NCBI GenBank assembly: GCA_012515235.1
Contig: JAAYYU010000142.1
Location: 1-64,000, forward strand
Origin: Candidatus Anammoximicrobium sp.
GTDB taxonomy: Bacteria > Planctomycetota > Planctomycetia > Pirellulales > Pirellulaceae
Direction of reading: 5' to 3'
DNA: 64,000 bases
Below, piece by piece: positions 34,212 through 43,223 of the stretch. Within the stretch, counting starts at the first letter, position 1. Each line of letters starts with the position of its first letter. The notes under the pieces were generated by a model. It searched no databases. It had not been told where the DNA came from and worked only from the letters and a program-made list of their open reading frames with translations. The translations under genes were made by a program, and so were the position numbers.

Positions 34212-35687
34212 ATGTTTGAAGCACTCCAAGACGGACTGAAGGGGGCCTTTAAAAGCTTGCGTGGCAAGGGCAAGCTGACCGAGGCCAACATGCGCGACGG
34301 CCTGCGCATGGTCGAGCAGTCGCTCTTGGAGGCGGATGTCAGCTATTCGGTCGTGAAGGACTTCATGGCCGGCGTTTCACAGCGAGCCTTGGGCGAAAAA
34401 GTGCTCTTGGCTTTGGACCCCAGCCAGCAAGTCGTCGGCATTGTCCACGAGGAATTGATCCGCCTGCTCGGACCGGTTGATTCCTCGTTGCACCTAAAAA
34501 AGGATACGAACATCCTGATGCTCTGTGGCTTGCAGGGCTCCGGGAAGACCACGACCTGCGGCAAGCTGGCGCGACTGCTGCTGGACAATCAGGTCAAGCC
34601 GATGTTGGTGGCGGCGGATCTGCAGCGTCCAGCGGCCATTGACCAGTTGCACGTGATCGGCGAGCAACTGGGTGTGCCGGTTTACTCCGAGAAAGGGGCG
34701 CAGGATCCGGTCAAAGTCTGTCAGGATGCCGTCCGCCGCGCCCGCGAGGAAGGCGTCCATGTCGTCGTCTTGGATACCGCGGGGCGACTGGCCATTGACC
34801 AGGAGCTGATGCAACAGCTGCAGCGGATCGACATGCGGGTCCAGCCGGATCAGGTTTATCTGGTGGTGGACGGCATGACAGGACAGGACGCCGTCAACAG
34901 TGCCAAAGCGTTCAACGACGCGTTGGAACTGGACGGTGTCATCCTGACCAAGTTGGACGGCGACGCCCGCGGCGGGGCGTTGCTGTCCGTCAAGCAGGTC
35001 ACCGGGGTGCCGATCAAGTTTGTCGGCACCGGCGAACACCTGGACGCCCTGGAACCGTTCCGGCCGGATGGCATGGCCAGCCGAATCCTGGGCATGGGCG
35101 ACATGCTGGCGCTGGTCGGCGAGGTCCGCAAAGTCGTCGACATGGAAGAGCAGGCGGCCCTGGAAGCCAAGATGCGGGCCGGCGAGTTCACGCTGGACGA
35201 TTTCAAGCTGCAACTCGAAAAGATGGCCAAGCCCGGCCTGGTCCAAAAGATGATGGGCCTGATGCCGGGCATGGGTGAGTTGCGGAAGATGATCGAGGGC
35301 GAGGACACCGAGGGCGGGATCAGGCAGACGGTGGGGATCATCGATTCCATGACCCGCGAGGAGCGGCGGAATCCGAAGGCGATCGACCCCAGCCGCCGCA
35401 ATCGTATCGCTCGCGGGGCCGGCGTCGAGCCGCAGGACGTGAACCAACTCGTGCGGCAATACGAGATGATGTCGCCGCTGATGAAGGCCCTGGCGGGCAA
35501 GGGCCTTGGCGACCGGATGGCGGCCATCCGTGACCTGCAGAACTCCGGGCTTTTGGACCCCGGCAGCCGAGGTCCCAAGATCAAGAAGGGCACCGGCAAG
35601 CGGCTGACGTCCAAAGAAAAGACGCAGTTGAAAAAGCAACGGGAAAAGGAACTCCGCCGCAAAAAGCGGGCGGGCAAGGGCAAATAG
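34212..35687 (+). CDS. ffh: Signal recognition particle protein Ffh (SRP54)
   Basis: A 491-aa GTPase that binds signal sequences of nascent membrane proteins with the 4.5S RNA and delivers them to FtsY. The N domain covers about 1-90; the G domain has GLQGSGKTTT (G1), DTAGR (G3) and TKLDGDARGG (G4). The M domain from about 300 is Met-rich (MMGLMPGMGELRKM) and ends in a basic Lys/Arg tail. The start at MFEALQDGL matches the family. It heads the run ffh-rpsP-trmD-rplS, an arrangement found in many bacteria, and rpsP follows 33 bases later. Confidence 0.97.
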   Translation: MFEALQDGLKGAFKSLRGKGKLTEANMRDGLRMVEQSLLEADVSYSVVKDFMAGVSQRALGEKVLLALDPSQQVVGIVHEELIRLLGPVDSSLHLKKDTNILMLCGLQGSGKTTTCGKLARLLLDNQVKPMLVAADLQRPAAIDQLHVIGEQLGVPVYSEKGAQDPVKVCQDAVRRAREEGVHVVVLDTAGRLAIDQELMQQLQRIDMRVQPDQVYLVVDGMTGQDAVNSAKAFNDALELDGVILTKLDGDARGGALLSVKQVTGVPIKFVGTGEHLDALEPFRPDGMASRILGMGDMLALVGEVRKVVDMEEQAALEAKMRAGEFTLDDFKLQLEKMAKPGLVQKMMGLMPGMGELRKMIEGEDTEGGIRQTVGIIDSMTREERRNPKAIDPSRRNRIARGAGVEPQDVNQLVRQYEMMSPLMKALAGKGLGDRMAAIRDLQNSGLLDPGSRGPKIKKGTGKRLTSKEKTQLKKQREKELRRKKRAGKGK

Positions 35688-35720
35688 TGACTGTTTTCTA
35701 CGCAACAGGAGTGAAGGTAA

Positions 35721-36149
35721 GTGGCAGTAAGAATTCGCATGAAGAAGATGGGACGAAAGCACCGGCCCTTCTATCGCATCTGTGCGATTGACGGGCGGGC
35801 GCCCCGCGACGGCAGGGTGATCGAAGAACTGGGGCACTATGACCCGCTGGTCAAGGAAACCGACGCACGCGCGATCCTGGACGGCGAGCGGATCAGTTAT
35901 TGGCTCAGCGTCGGCGCCCTGCCCTCCGACAAGGTGCGCGTGCTGATTAAAAAGTACGGCACCGACGGGACGCATTTGGAGCAGCAGAAGGCGGCGTTGG
36001 AACGTGTCAAGTTGAGCAAGCCCATGGCGCCCCCGCCGCGTGTCGTGCCGCGGCCCAAGCCGGAAGAGCCGGCAGCGCCGGAAGCAACCCCTGCGGAGGC
36101 TTCTGCGGAACCATCGGCCGAGGCCGCTCCAGAGGCGACGGAAGGGTAG
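35721..36149 (+). CDS. rpsP: 30S ribosomal protein S16 with Ala/Pro-rich tail
   Basis: A 142-aa protein. Residues 1-85 are S16 (MAVRIRMKKMGRKHRPFYRI ... GHYDPL). Bacterial S16 is normally about 80-90 residues; here a further 55-residue tail of Pro, Ala and Glu (EEPAAPEATPAEASAEP) follows. It uses a GTG start with AGGAG and AAGG upstream. S16 binds 16S rRNA early in 30S assembly. It lies between ffh and trmD in the translation/secretion cluster. Confidence 0.95.
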   Translation: MAVRIRMKKMGRKHRPFYRICAIDGRAPRDGRVIEELGHYDPLVKETDARAILDGERISYWLSVGALPSDKVRVLIKKYGTDGTHLEQQKAALERVKLSKPMAPPPRVVPRPKPEEPAAPEATPAEASAEPSAEAAPEATEG

Positions 36150-36290
36150 CGACGGTGCTGGCGACCGCCGGTTTCCGGGCGTGTGGGTTGGCCGTCCGTC
36201 CAGCGAATGGGCGGAAGGCCCGGTTTCAGGTCTGGGAGAGCGATGTCGGAAAGCCGCCGCTTGACGGCCGAGAAAGACGGAGACCGAGGG

Positions 36291-36995
36291 ATGCGTTTCG
36301 ACGTATTGACCTTGTTTCCGGAGATCTTTCCCGGCTACCTGGGCCAAAGCCTGCTCCACAAGGCCATCCAGCGGGGTCTGGTGGAAGTCGTCATCCACGA
36401 CATTCGCCGTTGGTCGACGGACAAGCACCACAAAGTCGACGACCGGCCGTTTGGCGGGGGACCCGGCATGATCCTGCGGGTCGAACCGGTAGTGGAATGC
36501 GTCGAGACCGTCCAGACGCTCTCTGCGCCGCGGGGGCACGTTGTGTTGCTCTCGCCGCAGGGACGCCGGCTGAATCAGACGGTCGTGGAGGAATTGGCCG
36601 CCCGACAGCGGTTGATCCTGTTATGTGGACGGTATGAGGGATTCGACCAGCGGGTCGTCGAGATCCTTCAACCGGACGAGATTTCCGTTGGCGATTACGT
36701 GCTGAACGGCGGAGAAGTTGCCGCGATGGTGATTATCGACGCCGTGGTGCGGTTGGTGCCAGGAGTGCTAGGCCATCAAGACAGCAATGTGGACGACTCG
36801 TTCTCGCGAGGCAACCGGTTGCTGGAATTTGCGCAATACACGCGGCCGCGGGTGTATCGCGGCCACCATGTTCCCGACGTGCTGTTGACGGGCCACCACG
36901 CGGAGATCGCCCAGTGGCGGCGGGAACAAAGTTACGAGAGAACCAAGAAGCGGCGTGCGGACCTGCTGGACGAACCAACGGCCCCCGACGCCTAA
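36291..36995 (+). CDS. trmD: tRNA (guanine37-N1)-methyltransferase
   Basis: A 234-aa SPOUT-fold enzyme that methylates G37 of tRNAs and so prevents +1 frameshifts. The start [13 protein letters not shown] is diagnostic. The SAM-binding knot has [13 protein letters not shown] and [22 protein letters not shown] lies in the active-site loop. GGAG lies seven bases before the ATG, whereas an upstream in-frame start would add 36 residues without support. It stands between rpsP and rplS, 22 bases before the latter, as in most bacteria. Confidence 0.97.
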   Translation: MRFDVLTLFPEIFPGYLGQSLLHKAIQRGLVEVVIHDIRRWSTDKHHKVDDRPFGGGPGMILRVEPVVECVETVQTLSAPRGHVVLLSPQGRRLNQTVVEELAARQRLILLCGRYEGFDQRVVEILQPDEISVGDYVLNGGEVAAMVIIDAVVRLVPGVLGHQDSNVDDSFSRGNRLLEFAQYTRPRVYRGHHVPDVLLTGHHAEIAQWRREQSYERTKKRRADLLDEPTAPDA

Positions 36996-37017
36996 GAGCC
37001 CGGAGAAAGGACGAGTC

Positions 37018-37413
37018 ATGAGCCAGGAAGTCATCAAGTTGGTTGAGCAGGAGCATGTGAAGAAGGACGTGCCTGTCTTTGAGATCGGCGACACGGTGGA
37101 CGTCCACACCAAGATCCTCGAAGGGAACAAGGAACGCATCCAGATCTTCACCGGCACGGTGATCGCCCGCAACGGCGGCGGCGCCCGCGAGATGTTCACC
37201 GTGCGTCGCATCGTGGCTGGCGAAGGCGTGGAGCGGAAGTTTCCTCTGCACTCGCCGCGGATCGACAAGATCGAGGTCAAACGTTCCGGCGTCGTCCGCC
37301 GCGCCAAGCTGTATTTCCTGCGTGACCGCGTCGGCAAGGCGGTGCGACTGCGGGAACGCCGCCGGGCGGTCGAGACGCCGTCCGGAAGCGAACCGGCCGC
37401 GACGGAAGAGTGA
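37018..37413 (+). CDS. rplS: 50S ribosomal protein L19
   Basis: A 131-aa protein at the 30S-50S interface. Family motifs include [35 protein letters not shown] and [21 protein letters not shown]; the last 15 residues ([13 protein letters not shown]) are an acidic tail. GGAGAAAGG precedes the ATG. It ends the ffh-rpsP-trmD-rplS unit and is followed by a convergent minus-strand gene 79 bases away. Confidence 0.97.
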   Translation: MSQEVIKLVEQEHVKKDVPVFEIGDTVDVHTKILEGNKERIQIFTGTVIARNGGGAREMFTVRRIVAGEGVERKFPLHSPRIDKIEVKRSGVVRRAKLYFLRDRVGKAVRLRERRRAVETPSGSEPAATEE

Positions 37414-37492
37414 GCCGCTGGGAAGCCTTGCGGCGCGACGGCTGGGGTGCCGACCGAATTCCGTTCCGCGCGGAAGGAAGCGGCGGCGCCGC

Positions 37493-38179
37493 TCAGGCCG
37501 CGCGGCGGGGCGTGCCCGGCGGAAACGCATACAGCCGCGCGTTGCCTGCCTTGTCAACCTCCTGGGCCAGGTTCATCTTTCGCAGGCAGTACGCAATCCG
37601 TTGCGCGAACCAGCGTGAAATGCCGCACTGGGCGGCGAGATGGCCGGTGTGGAACGGCGTCGGCAACCCGGTCGGCAACAGTTGGATCAAGTCATCGCCC
37701 GACCGGAAGCGATGCACGCGGTGCACCCGCAGCAACTTCTGGTCTTGAATCTGGTGGTCCTTGGCGCGCCAACGCCGGCGTCTGCCGTGTCCGGGATAAC
37801 GCCACTCTTCGATTTCCACCAGCGGGACTTCCAACGCCAGACGGGCGTGGGGGAACACGCGCGTGAAGTAGACCAGTTCGTGGAAGATGTCCAGCACGGT
37901 TCCCTGTTTGGGACTCCGCCGCCGGCCCAGCACTCGCCCGTCCAAGGCGTCTTGGCGAACGATCCACTTGCAACTGACAATCGGCTTGACCACCAGCACG
38001 CGGTGTGTCTTCAGCAGCTTGGCCACTTTGTCGCGAATCGCTGCCAGCGAACCGTGCTGGATCTCGACCAACTCGCCGCCGCAGACGACGTCGATCCGGA
38101 ATCTTCCCAGCGGCGCCTCCAGCTGGGCATCTCCATCGGCGTAGATTTCCTTCAATTGGCGATGGAGCGTCGTTTCCAT
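37493..38179 (-). CDS. Predicted PD-(D/E)XK-like nuclease with C-terminal winged helix
   Basis: A 228-aa protein without a named function. It opens METTLHRQLKEIY; Asp30 in GRFRIDVV and E-I-Q at 39-41 in GELVEIQHGS fit the D...ExQ variant of the PD-(D/E)XK nuclease core, followed by the helix LAAIRDKVAKLLKTHRVLVVKP. The last 60 residues (AAQCGISRWFAQRIAYCLRKM, then ARLYAFPPG) look like a winged-helix DNA-binding domain. Together these suggest a DNA-cutting or repair enzyme. No partner methylase or defence gene is adjacent, and no ribosome site is clear. The nuclease assignment rests on motif spacing. Confidence 0.6.
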   Translation of the reverse strand: METTLHRQLKEIYADGDAQLEAPLGRFRIDVVCGGELVEIQHGSLAAIRDKVAKLLKTHRVLVVKPIVSCKWIVRQDALDGRVLGRRRSPKQGTVLDIFHELVYFTRVFPHARLALEVPLVEIEEWRYPGHGRRRRWRAKDHQIQDQKLLRVHRVHRFRSGDDLIQLLPTGLPTPFHTGHLAAQCGISRWFAQRIAYCLRKMNLAQEVDKAGNARLYAFPPGTPRRAA

Positions 38180-38407
38180 GACTATTGCGACGGCAACCGC
38201 TGAAAGACAATGCTGGTGACGAGACCTCCGCTCCCGGAAGTATCGCCACTGCCGTCGAATCGTGTCCAGAGCAAAACGGACAAAAGCCGGCGCCTCAACA
38301 CCACGCGCCCGTGTTCGCCGACGCCTTGGGGCGGCGGGCGAATTTGCGGTCCCGGAGGCAGACGTCGTGACAACAGGGGGTGTGGTTAGCCGACGCCCGC
38401 GAAGGGA

Positions 38408-38605
38408 TCAGCCACGGGCTTCCAAACGGGTGCGACGGGCGCGCCGTTCTGCGCGCAGCCGCGAGCGACGCTTGATCTCGCTGGGCTTCTCGTAGTATTC
38501 TCGACGTCGCATTTCCTTCTTAATGCCGCTTCGTTCCACCAATTTGCGGAAGCGGCGAACGGCCTCCTGAATGGATTCCTTGTCACGAACCATCAACTTG
38601 ACCAT
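38408..38605 (-). CDS. rpsU: 30S ribosomal protein S21
   Basis: A 65-aa basic protein with the family's [23 protein letters not shown] and the Arg-rich C-terminus ([13 protein letters not shown]). S21 contacts the anti-Shine-Dalgarno end of 16S rRNA and helps start translation. GAGGAGG stands just before the ATG, a very strong site. It is alone on its strand, with the predicted nuclease gene 229 bases downstream. Confidence 0.95.
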   Translation of the reverse strand: MVKLMVRDKESIQEAVRRFRKLVERSGIKKEMRRREYYEKPSEIKRRSRLRAERRARRTRLEARG

Positions 38606-38972
38606 TAGTCCTCCTCAACAAAACGATCGCAACACAACACGGGAAACCGGTGCAACGGACGAATCGCTAATGTCGTAAGTCAAATAAGATACACAAGATT
38701 CGCCCCGGTTGTCCAGGGTCCCACCCTCACAAAAAAATCCGCCATGCCTCTGGCGGCTAATTGGCTTTCATGGCAAGATTGTGCCCGGGGCGGAGCGCCG
38801 CAGCACGCTCGGCAAGCACCGTTCGAGAAACAACGGCTCGTTTTCTCCGGGACGCAAGCTTCCAGCCTGCCGGAAATCGGGGCCTGGCAAGCCAGACGCT
38901 TATGCCACTTGTTCCTCGAGCGTTGCGGAGCCTTTCTCCAAGGCTAAGTCGTCAAGAATCGGTGAAAAATCA
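38606..38972. other. Divergent intergenic region between rpsU and the GlmU-like gene
   Basis: About 367 bases. The rpsU promoter must lie at the left side. A hairpin with an adjoining A7 run (38731-38756) is listed separately. The right part (38820-38940) contains the words GCTTCCAGCCTGCCGG and GGCCTGGCAAGCC, which look like decayed palindromic repeat DNA. No coding sequence is supported. Confidence 0.5.
38731..38756 (-). terminator. Intrinsic terminator-like hairpin read on the minus strand
   Basis: On the minus strand CCGCCA (38756-38751) pairs with TGGCGG (38744-38739) around a six-base loop and is followed by A then T7 (38737-38731). It would stop leftward transcription coming from inside the GlmU-like gene region before it reaches rpsU. 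No minus-strand gene is seen upstream of it. Confidence 0.55.
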
Positions 38973-39728
38973 ATGACACGGACTGTCGCTATCGTTTTGG
39001 CTGCCGGCAAGGGCGTGCGGATGCAATCGGAGCGTCCCAAGGTGTTGTGCGAGGCGCTGGGGCGACCCTTGGTCGACTATGTCCTGGACGCTATTTTTGA
39101 AGCCGGCATCGAACGGGCCCTGCTCGTGGTGGGGTTCCGCTCCGAATTGGTGCGGCAGACGCTTGCGGGGAGGAAGAACGTCGAATTCGTTGAACAATCC
39201 GCGCAGCGAGGCACCGGCCACGCGGTGATGATGTGCCGCGATCAACTGGCTGGCCATGATGGTCCCGTGCTGGTGCTGGCTGGCGATTCGCCACTGGTCC
39301 AAAGTCGCTCCCTCAAAAGGCTTTTGGACGAATATCAGAGCCGCCGTCCGGCCTGCATTTTGGGCACGCTGCACAAACCGAATCCAGCCGGGTTGGGACG
39401 CATCTTGCGCGATGACTTCGGCGGTTTTTTGGGGATTGTGGAAGAGAAGGATGCCAGTCCGGAGCAGCGGCTGATCACCGAGGTGAACATGAGCACCTAC
39501 GTGTTCGACGGCCGCGAGTTGCTTTACGCCCTGGGCCAGTTGAGGGACGGCAACCGCCAGAGGGAGTTCTATTTAACGGACTGTCCTGGTATCCTCCGAG
39601 CAGAAGCCAAGGACGTTCTTGCCTTGCCGGTGTTGCAGCCTTGCGAGGCGCTGAGTGTAAATACGTCCGAGGAATTGCGAATCGTCGAAGTCGAAATGCG
39701 AAAGCTGGGATATCCATGCATGAACTGA
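38973..39728 (+). CDS. GlmU-type UDP-N-acetylglucosamine pyrophosphorylase domain protein
   Basis: A 251-aa nucleotidyltransferase. The signature LAAGKGVRMQSERPKVL is the UTP-binding loop, followed by the GlmU-like QRGTGHAVMM (nucleobase site), VLAGDSPLV (metal Asp) and EFYLTD. Full GlmU is about 450 residues; the left-handed beta-helix acetyltransferase half is absent, so acetylation of glucosamine-1-phosphate must be done by another protein if this enzyme makes UDP-GlcNAc. Its last 13 bases overlap the start of prs, so the two are translationally coupled, recalling the glmU-prs pair of many bacteria. The ribosome site is weak. Confidence 0.85.
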   Translation: MTRTVAIVLAAGKGVRMQSERPKVLCEALGRPLVDYVLDAIFEAGIERALLVVGFRSELVRQTLAGRKNVEFVEQSAQRGTGHAVMMCRDQLAGHDGPVLVLAGDSPLVQSRSLKRLLDEYQSRRPACILGTLHKPNPAGLGRILRDDFGGFLGIVEEKDASPEQRLITEVNMSTYVFDGRELLYALGQLRDGNRQREFYLTDCPGILRAEAKDVLALPVLQPCEALSVNTSEELRIVEVEMRKLGYPCMN

Positions 39729-40675
39729 AGATCTTTAGCGGACGAGCCAATCCCAATCTCGCCAAGGGAATTTGCGAGCATTTGAACATTCCCTTGGGCC
39801 GGATCACCCTGACGAGCTTTCCGGACACAGAAACGTCCTGCAAGATCGACGAGGACGTCCGCGGCCGCGATGTTTTTCTGGTCCAGCCGACCTGCCAGCC
39901 GGTCAACGACAATCTGATCGAGTTATTGATCATGATTGACAGCTGCAAGCGTGCCAGCGCGGCGCGGGTGACCGCCGTAATCCCTTATTTCGGCTACGCC
40001 CGGCAGGACCGCAAGGACGAAGGCCGCGTGCCGATTACTGCCAAGTTGGTGGCGAACTTGATCGAAGGAGCCGGGGCCGACCGCGTGTTGACCATGGACC
40101 TGCACGCAGCACAGATTCAAGGTTTCTTCGATGTCCCGGTGGACCATCTGAACGCAGCCCCCGTGCTGGATCGATACTTTAGCGAGATGCAGCTGGGGCA
40201 AGACGAAATCGTCGTCGTCAGCCCGGACGAGGGCAGCATCAAGCGGGCCATCAGCCACTCGAAGCATCTGGGCGGCACGGTAGCGATCATCGACAAACGA
40301 CGTTCCAGCGCGACCGAAACCAAGCAGGAGAACATTATCGGGGGACCGATCGCGGGCCGGGTAGCCCTGATTTTTGACGACCTGATCAGTACGGCGGGGT
40401 CGATTTGCGGTGCCGCACGGCTAGTTCGCGCCGCCGGGGCCCGAGAGATTTTTGTCGCCGCCTCGCACGGGATCTTCTGTGGCGATGCGATCCAGAAGAT
40501 CCAGGCCTCGCCGATTTCCACCGTCTTAGTAAGCGATAGCATTCCCCTGAATAAGCAGAATCTGGGGGACAGGATCAAGGTCATCTCGGTCGCGCCCTTG
40601 TTGGCCGAGGCGATCAAACGAATTCACCAGAATCAGTCGATCAGTGCGATGTTCAAGGAAAAACAGCCGGGCTAG
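39716..40675 (+). CDS. prs: Ribose-phosphate pyrophosphokinase
   Basis: A 319-aa enzyme making PRPP from ribose-5-phosphate and ATP for nucleotide, His and Trp synthesis. It opens LKIFSGRANPNLAKGI; the flexible-loop region has PYFGYARQDRKDEGR, then TMDLHAAQIQGFFD (ribose-phosphate and metal site) and the PRPP loop IFDDLISTAGSI. Length and motifs match class I Prs. The ATG lies inside the end of the GlmU-like gene. A seven-pair hairpin follows the stop codon by about 30 bases. PurF, a consumer of PRPP, lies 2.5 kb away on the other strand. Confidence 0.97.
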   Translation: MHELKIFSGRANPNLAKGICEHLNIPLGRITLTSFPDTETSCKIDEDVRGRDVFLVQPTCQPVNDNLIELLIMIDSCKRASAARVTAVIPYFGYARQDRKDEGRVPITAKLVANLIEGAGADRVLTMDLHAAQIQGFFDVPVDHLNAAPVLDRYFSEMQLGQDEIVVVSPDEGSIKRAISHSKHLGGTVAIIDKRRSSATETKQENIIGGPIAGRVALIFDDLISTAGSICGAARLVRAAGAREIFVAASHGIFCGDAIQKIQASPISTVLVSDSIPLNKQNLGDRIKVISVAPLLAEAIKRIHQNQSISAMFKEKQPG

Positions 40676-41007
40676 CACGTCATTGCTGCGCGGTTCGTCG
40701 ACAGGGCGGAACGCTAAGCCGTTCCGTGCTGGGGATTTAGCAGCGGCGGGCCGCGGGATTCGACGGGCCGGGCAGGTCCTCCGCTGCAACTTGTCGCTCT
40801 TGCCCCAACCGCAAATTCGGTCTAACATCTCTAGCAGCCTGTGGAAAAAAGAGGGACAGGCACCTCGCGGTGGCCGTTCTTCCTTGGGTTTCTCCAGCAC
40901 AGCTCGGAGCCAGTTCCCTTGGTTCACCGGACTGCCAGGCTGCTCGACTTTGACGACTTGGGGACGGTCGGGCTTGTCGCCGTCATTTCGAAGGGGTTTA
41001 CCAGCTG
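40676..41007. other. Intergenic region with REP-like hairpin
   Basis: About 330 bases between prs and the protease gene. CGGAACG (40707-40713) pairs with CGTTCCG (40720-40726) around a six-base loop; no T-run follows. A word TGTGGAAAAAAGAGGGACAG near 40840 resembles edges of dispersed repeats. No gene seen. Confidence 0.55.
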
Positions 41008-43074
41008 ATGTCCATGAAATTTTCCGCTTGGTGGTGTCCGCGACCTGCAATTCTGACTTTGGTATCCGGATTAGGCTTGTCGCTGGTTCTCTCGTCTGCC
41101 TCGTCAGCCGACTTGGTCAAGCCGCGTCCTAATGATCGCCATGTCACCAGCGTCGTGACGACGCTGATTCGCCGCGAGCATCTGTCCAAGCATCCGCTGG
41201 ACAATGAAATCTCGGAGCGTGGCCTGAAGGCCTTTCTCGAATCGCTGGATCCGATGAAGATGTACTTCATGAAGTCCGACGCCGACGAATTCATGAAGCG
41301 GCAGGACGACCTGGACGACATGCTGATGGACAAGGACATCAGCTTCGCGTATGCGGTCTTCGAGCGTTTCCTGGCTCGCGTGGACGAGCGGGTCAAGTTG
41401 GTCAATGAGTTGCTGGCCCAAGAGTTTGACTTTGCCGCGGACGAATCCCTCCTCACCGATCCGCAGCAGATTCCGTACGCTGGCGACGTTCGGGAGATCG
41501 GGGATCGCTGGCGCCGCCGCATCAAGTACGATCTGTTGGTCTTGAAGGGCGACAAGACGGAAGGGGATGAGGCCCGAGAGAAGCTGCGCCGCCGGTACCA
41601 GAGTTTCGCCAAGCGGATGCACCAGACTGACGCGGACGAACTGTTGGAGATGTTTCTCACCTCGATCACCACCAGCTACGATCCGCACACGTCGTACATG
41701 TCGCCCAGTTCCGTGGAGAACTTCCGCATTCTGATGCGGCTGAACCTGGAGGGCATCGGAGCGGCGCTGCAGATGGTCGACGGCTATACCGTTGTCTCCA
41801 AGATCATCCCCGGCGGCGCTGCCGACAAGCAGGGCAAGCTGAAGCCCGAGGACCGGATCGTCAGCGTCAGCAATGACAAGGGCGAGATGGTCGATGTCAT
41901 CGACATGAAGTTGAACGACGTGGTGGGCATGATTCGCGGCAAAGCGGGCACGGTCGTGACACTGGGCGTAATCCCTGCCGACAGCAACGAGAAGAGGGTC
42001 TACAGCATCACGCGGGCCACGATCGAGTTGAAGGACAGCGAAGCCCGGCAGGAGATCATCCGGGAGGGCACGAAGGCCGATGGAACACCCCTGCAAATCG
42101 GAGTCATCGACCTGCCCAGTTTCTACATGGACATGGAGGGCGCGCGAAACGGCAACGACGTCTACAAGAGCACCACGCGCGACGTGCGCAAGATCTTGGA
42201 CGAGTTCACGGCCAAAGGCGTCGATGTCGTGGTGCTGGATCTGCGCCGCAATGGCGGTGGCAGCCTGCCCGAAGCCATCAACCTGACGGGCCTGTTCATC
42301 GACCAGGGCCCGGTGGTGCAGGTCAAGGACTCGGGCGGTGACGTGCAGATCCTGCCTGACGATGATCCGGGCGCGGCCTGGAAGGGTCCGCTGGTAGTCT
42401 TGACTAGCAAGTTCAGCGCCAGCGCAAGCGAGATTCTGGCCGGCGCCATTCAGGATTATCGCCGGGGCATTATCGTCGGCGACTCGTCGACCCACGGCAA
42501 GGGAACCGTGCAAAGCCTGATGGAGTTGGGTCAGCAACTGTTCCGCATTCCCAACCCGCCCAATCTCGGCGCCCTGAAGCTCACCATGCAGCAGTTCTAT
42601 CGTCCCAATGGGGACAGCACGCAGAAACGCGGCGTGTTGGCCGACATCCGCCTGCCGTCCATCAGCGATCACATGGACGTCAGTGAAGGGGACTTGGACT
42701 ACGCCCTGGAATTCGACCAGGTAAGGCCTGCGCGATACGCAGCCTACAACCTGGTCGACCCGAAGATCACTCAGTCGCTCGGGGCGGCTTCCCAGAACCG
42801 TATCTTGCAGTCCGAGGATTTCCGGAAACTGCTCCGCCGCATCGATCGCTACAAGGAGCAGAAGGCCAAGAAACGCGTCACGCTGAATGAACGGGATTTC
42901 TTCGCCGAACGGGCTGAACTCGACGCCGAAAAGGAGGACGAGAAGCAGTTGGAGGATCAGGCCATTCCGAGCGAGGAAGTGGTCAAACGCGATTATTACA
43001 TGAACGAGGTCCTAGCGATCGCGGCCGACTACGCCCGGTTGCTGGAACATAACCGGATCGCCTGGTCGCGCTAA
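41008..43074 (+). CDS. prc: C-terminal processing (tail-specific) protease
   Basis: A 688-aa periplasmic serine protease of family S41. A signal peptide ends near SSASSADL. The N-terminal helical part (about 40-220) includes SLDPMKMYFMKSD, as in Prc; the PDZ domain is at about 230-330 (GIGAALQMVDGYTVV...GGAADKQGKLKPEDRI). The catalytic core has RRNGGGSLPEAINL, SKFSASASEILAGA (nucleophile Ser) and GDSSTHGKGTVQ (general-base Lys). The DUF3340-like C-terminal domain follows. Size is near that of E. coli Prc (about 680). AAGGGG lies before the start; a second in-frame ATG is two codons on. A strong terminator follows at 43137-43206. Confidence 0.94.
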   Translation: MSMKFSAWWCPRPAILTLVSGLGLSLVLSSASSADLVKPRPNDRHVTSVVTTLIRREHLSKHPLDNEISERGLKAFLESLDPMKMYFMKSDADEFMKRQDDLDDMLMDKDISFAYAVFERFLARVDERVKLVNELLAQEFDFAADESLLTDPQQIPYAGDVREIGDRWRRRIKYDLLVLKGDKTEGDEAREKLRRRYQSFAKRMHQTDADELLEMFLTSITTSYDPHTSYMSPSSVENFRILMRLNLEGIGAALQMVDGYTVVSKIIPGGAADKQGKLKPEDRIVSVSNDKGEMVDVIDMKLNDVVGMIRGKAGTVVTLGVIPADSNEKRVYSITRATIELKDSEARQEIIREGTKADGTPLQIGVIDLPSFYMDMEGARNGNDVYKSTTRDVRKILDEFTAKGVDVVVLDLRRNGGGSLPEAINLTGLFIDQGPVVQVKDSGGDVQILPDDDPGAAWKGPLVVLTSKFSASASEILAGAIQDYRRGIIVGDSSTHGKGTVQSLMELGQQLFRIPNPPNLGALKLTMQQFYRPNGDSTQKRGVLADIRLPSISDHMDVSEGDLDYALEFDQVRPARYAAYNLVDPKITQSLGAASQNRILQSEDFRKLLRRIDRYKEQKAKKRVTLNERDFFAERAELDAEKEDEKQLEDQAIPSEEVVKRDYYMNEVLAIAADYARLLEHNRIAWSR

Positions 43075-43136
43075 CCGCCTGCGAAAAGAAGCAACCGGGC
43101 TCCGCGATGTGTTGGAGCAACTCCAGGAACAGCACG

Positions 43137-43206
43137 CGGCGGAGCGGGACGCCTGACAAGCCCGGCCTTGGGAACAGGTCGGGTCTGCTCCGCCGAGGCG
43201 TTTTTT
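43137..43206 (+). terminator. Intrinsic terminator downstream of prc
   Basis: CGGCGGAGC (43137-43145) pairs with GCTCCGCCG (43187-43195), and inside it CCCGGCCT (43161-43168) pairs with AGGTCGGG (43176-43183, one G-T pair) around a seven-base loop. A T6 run ends the element at 43201-43206. It lies 62 bases past the prc stop and just before the end of convergent purF. Confidence 0.75.
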
Positions 43207-43223
43207 CGCGGCCAGACGACCCG

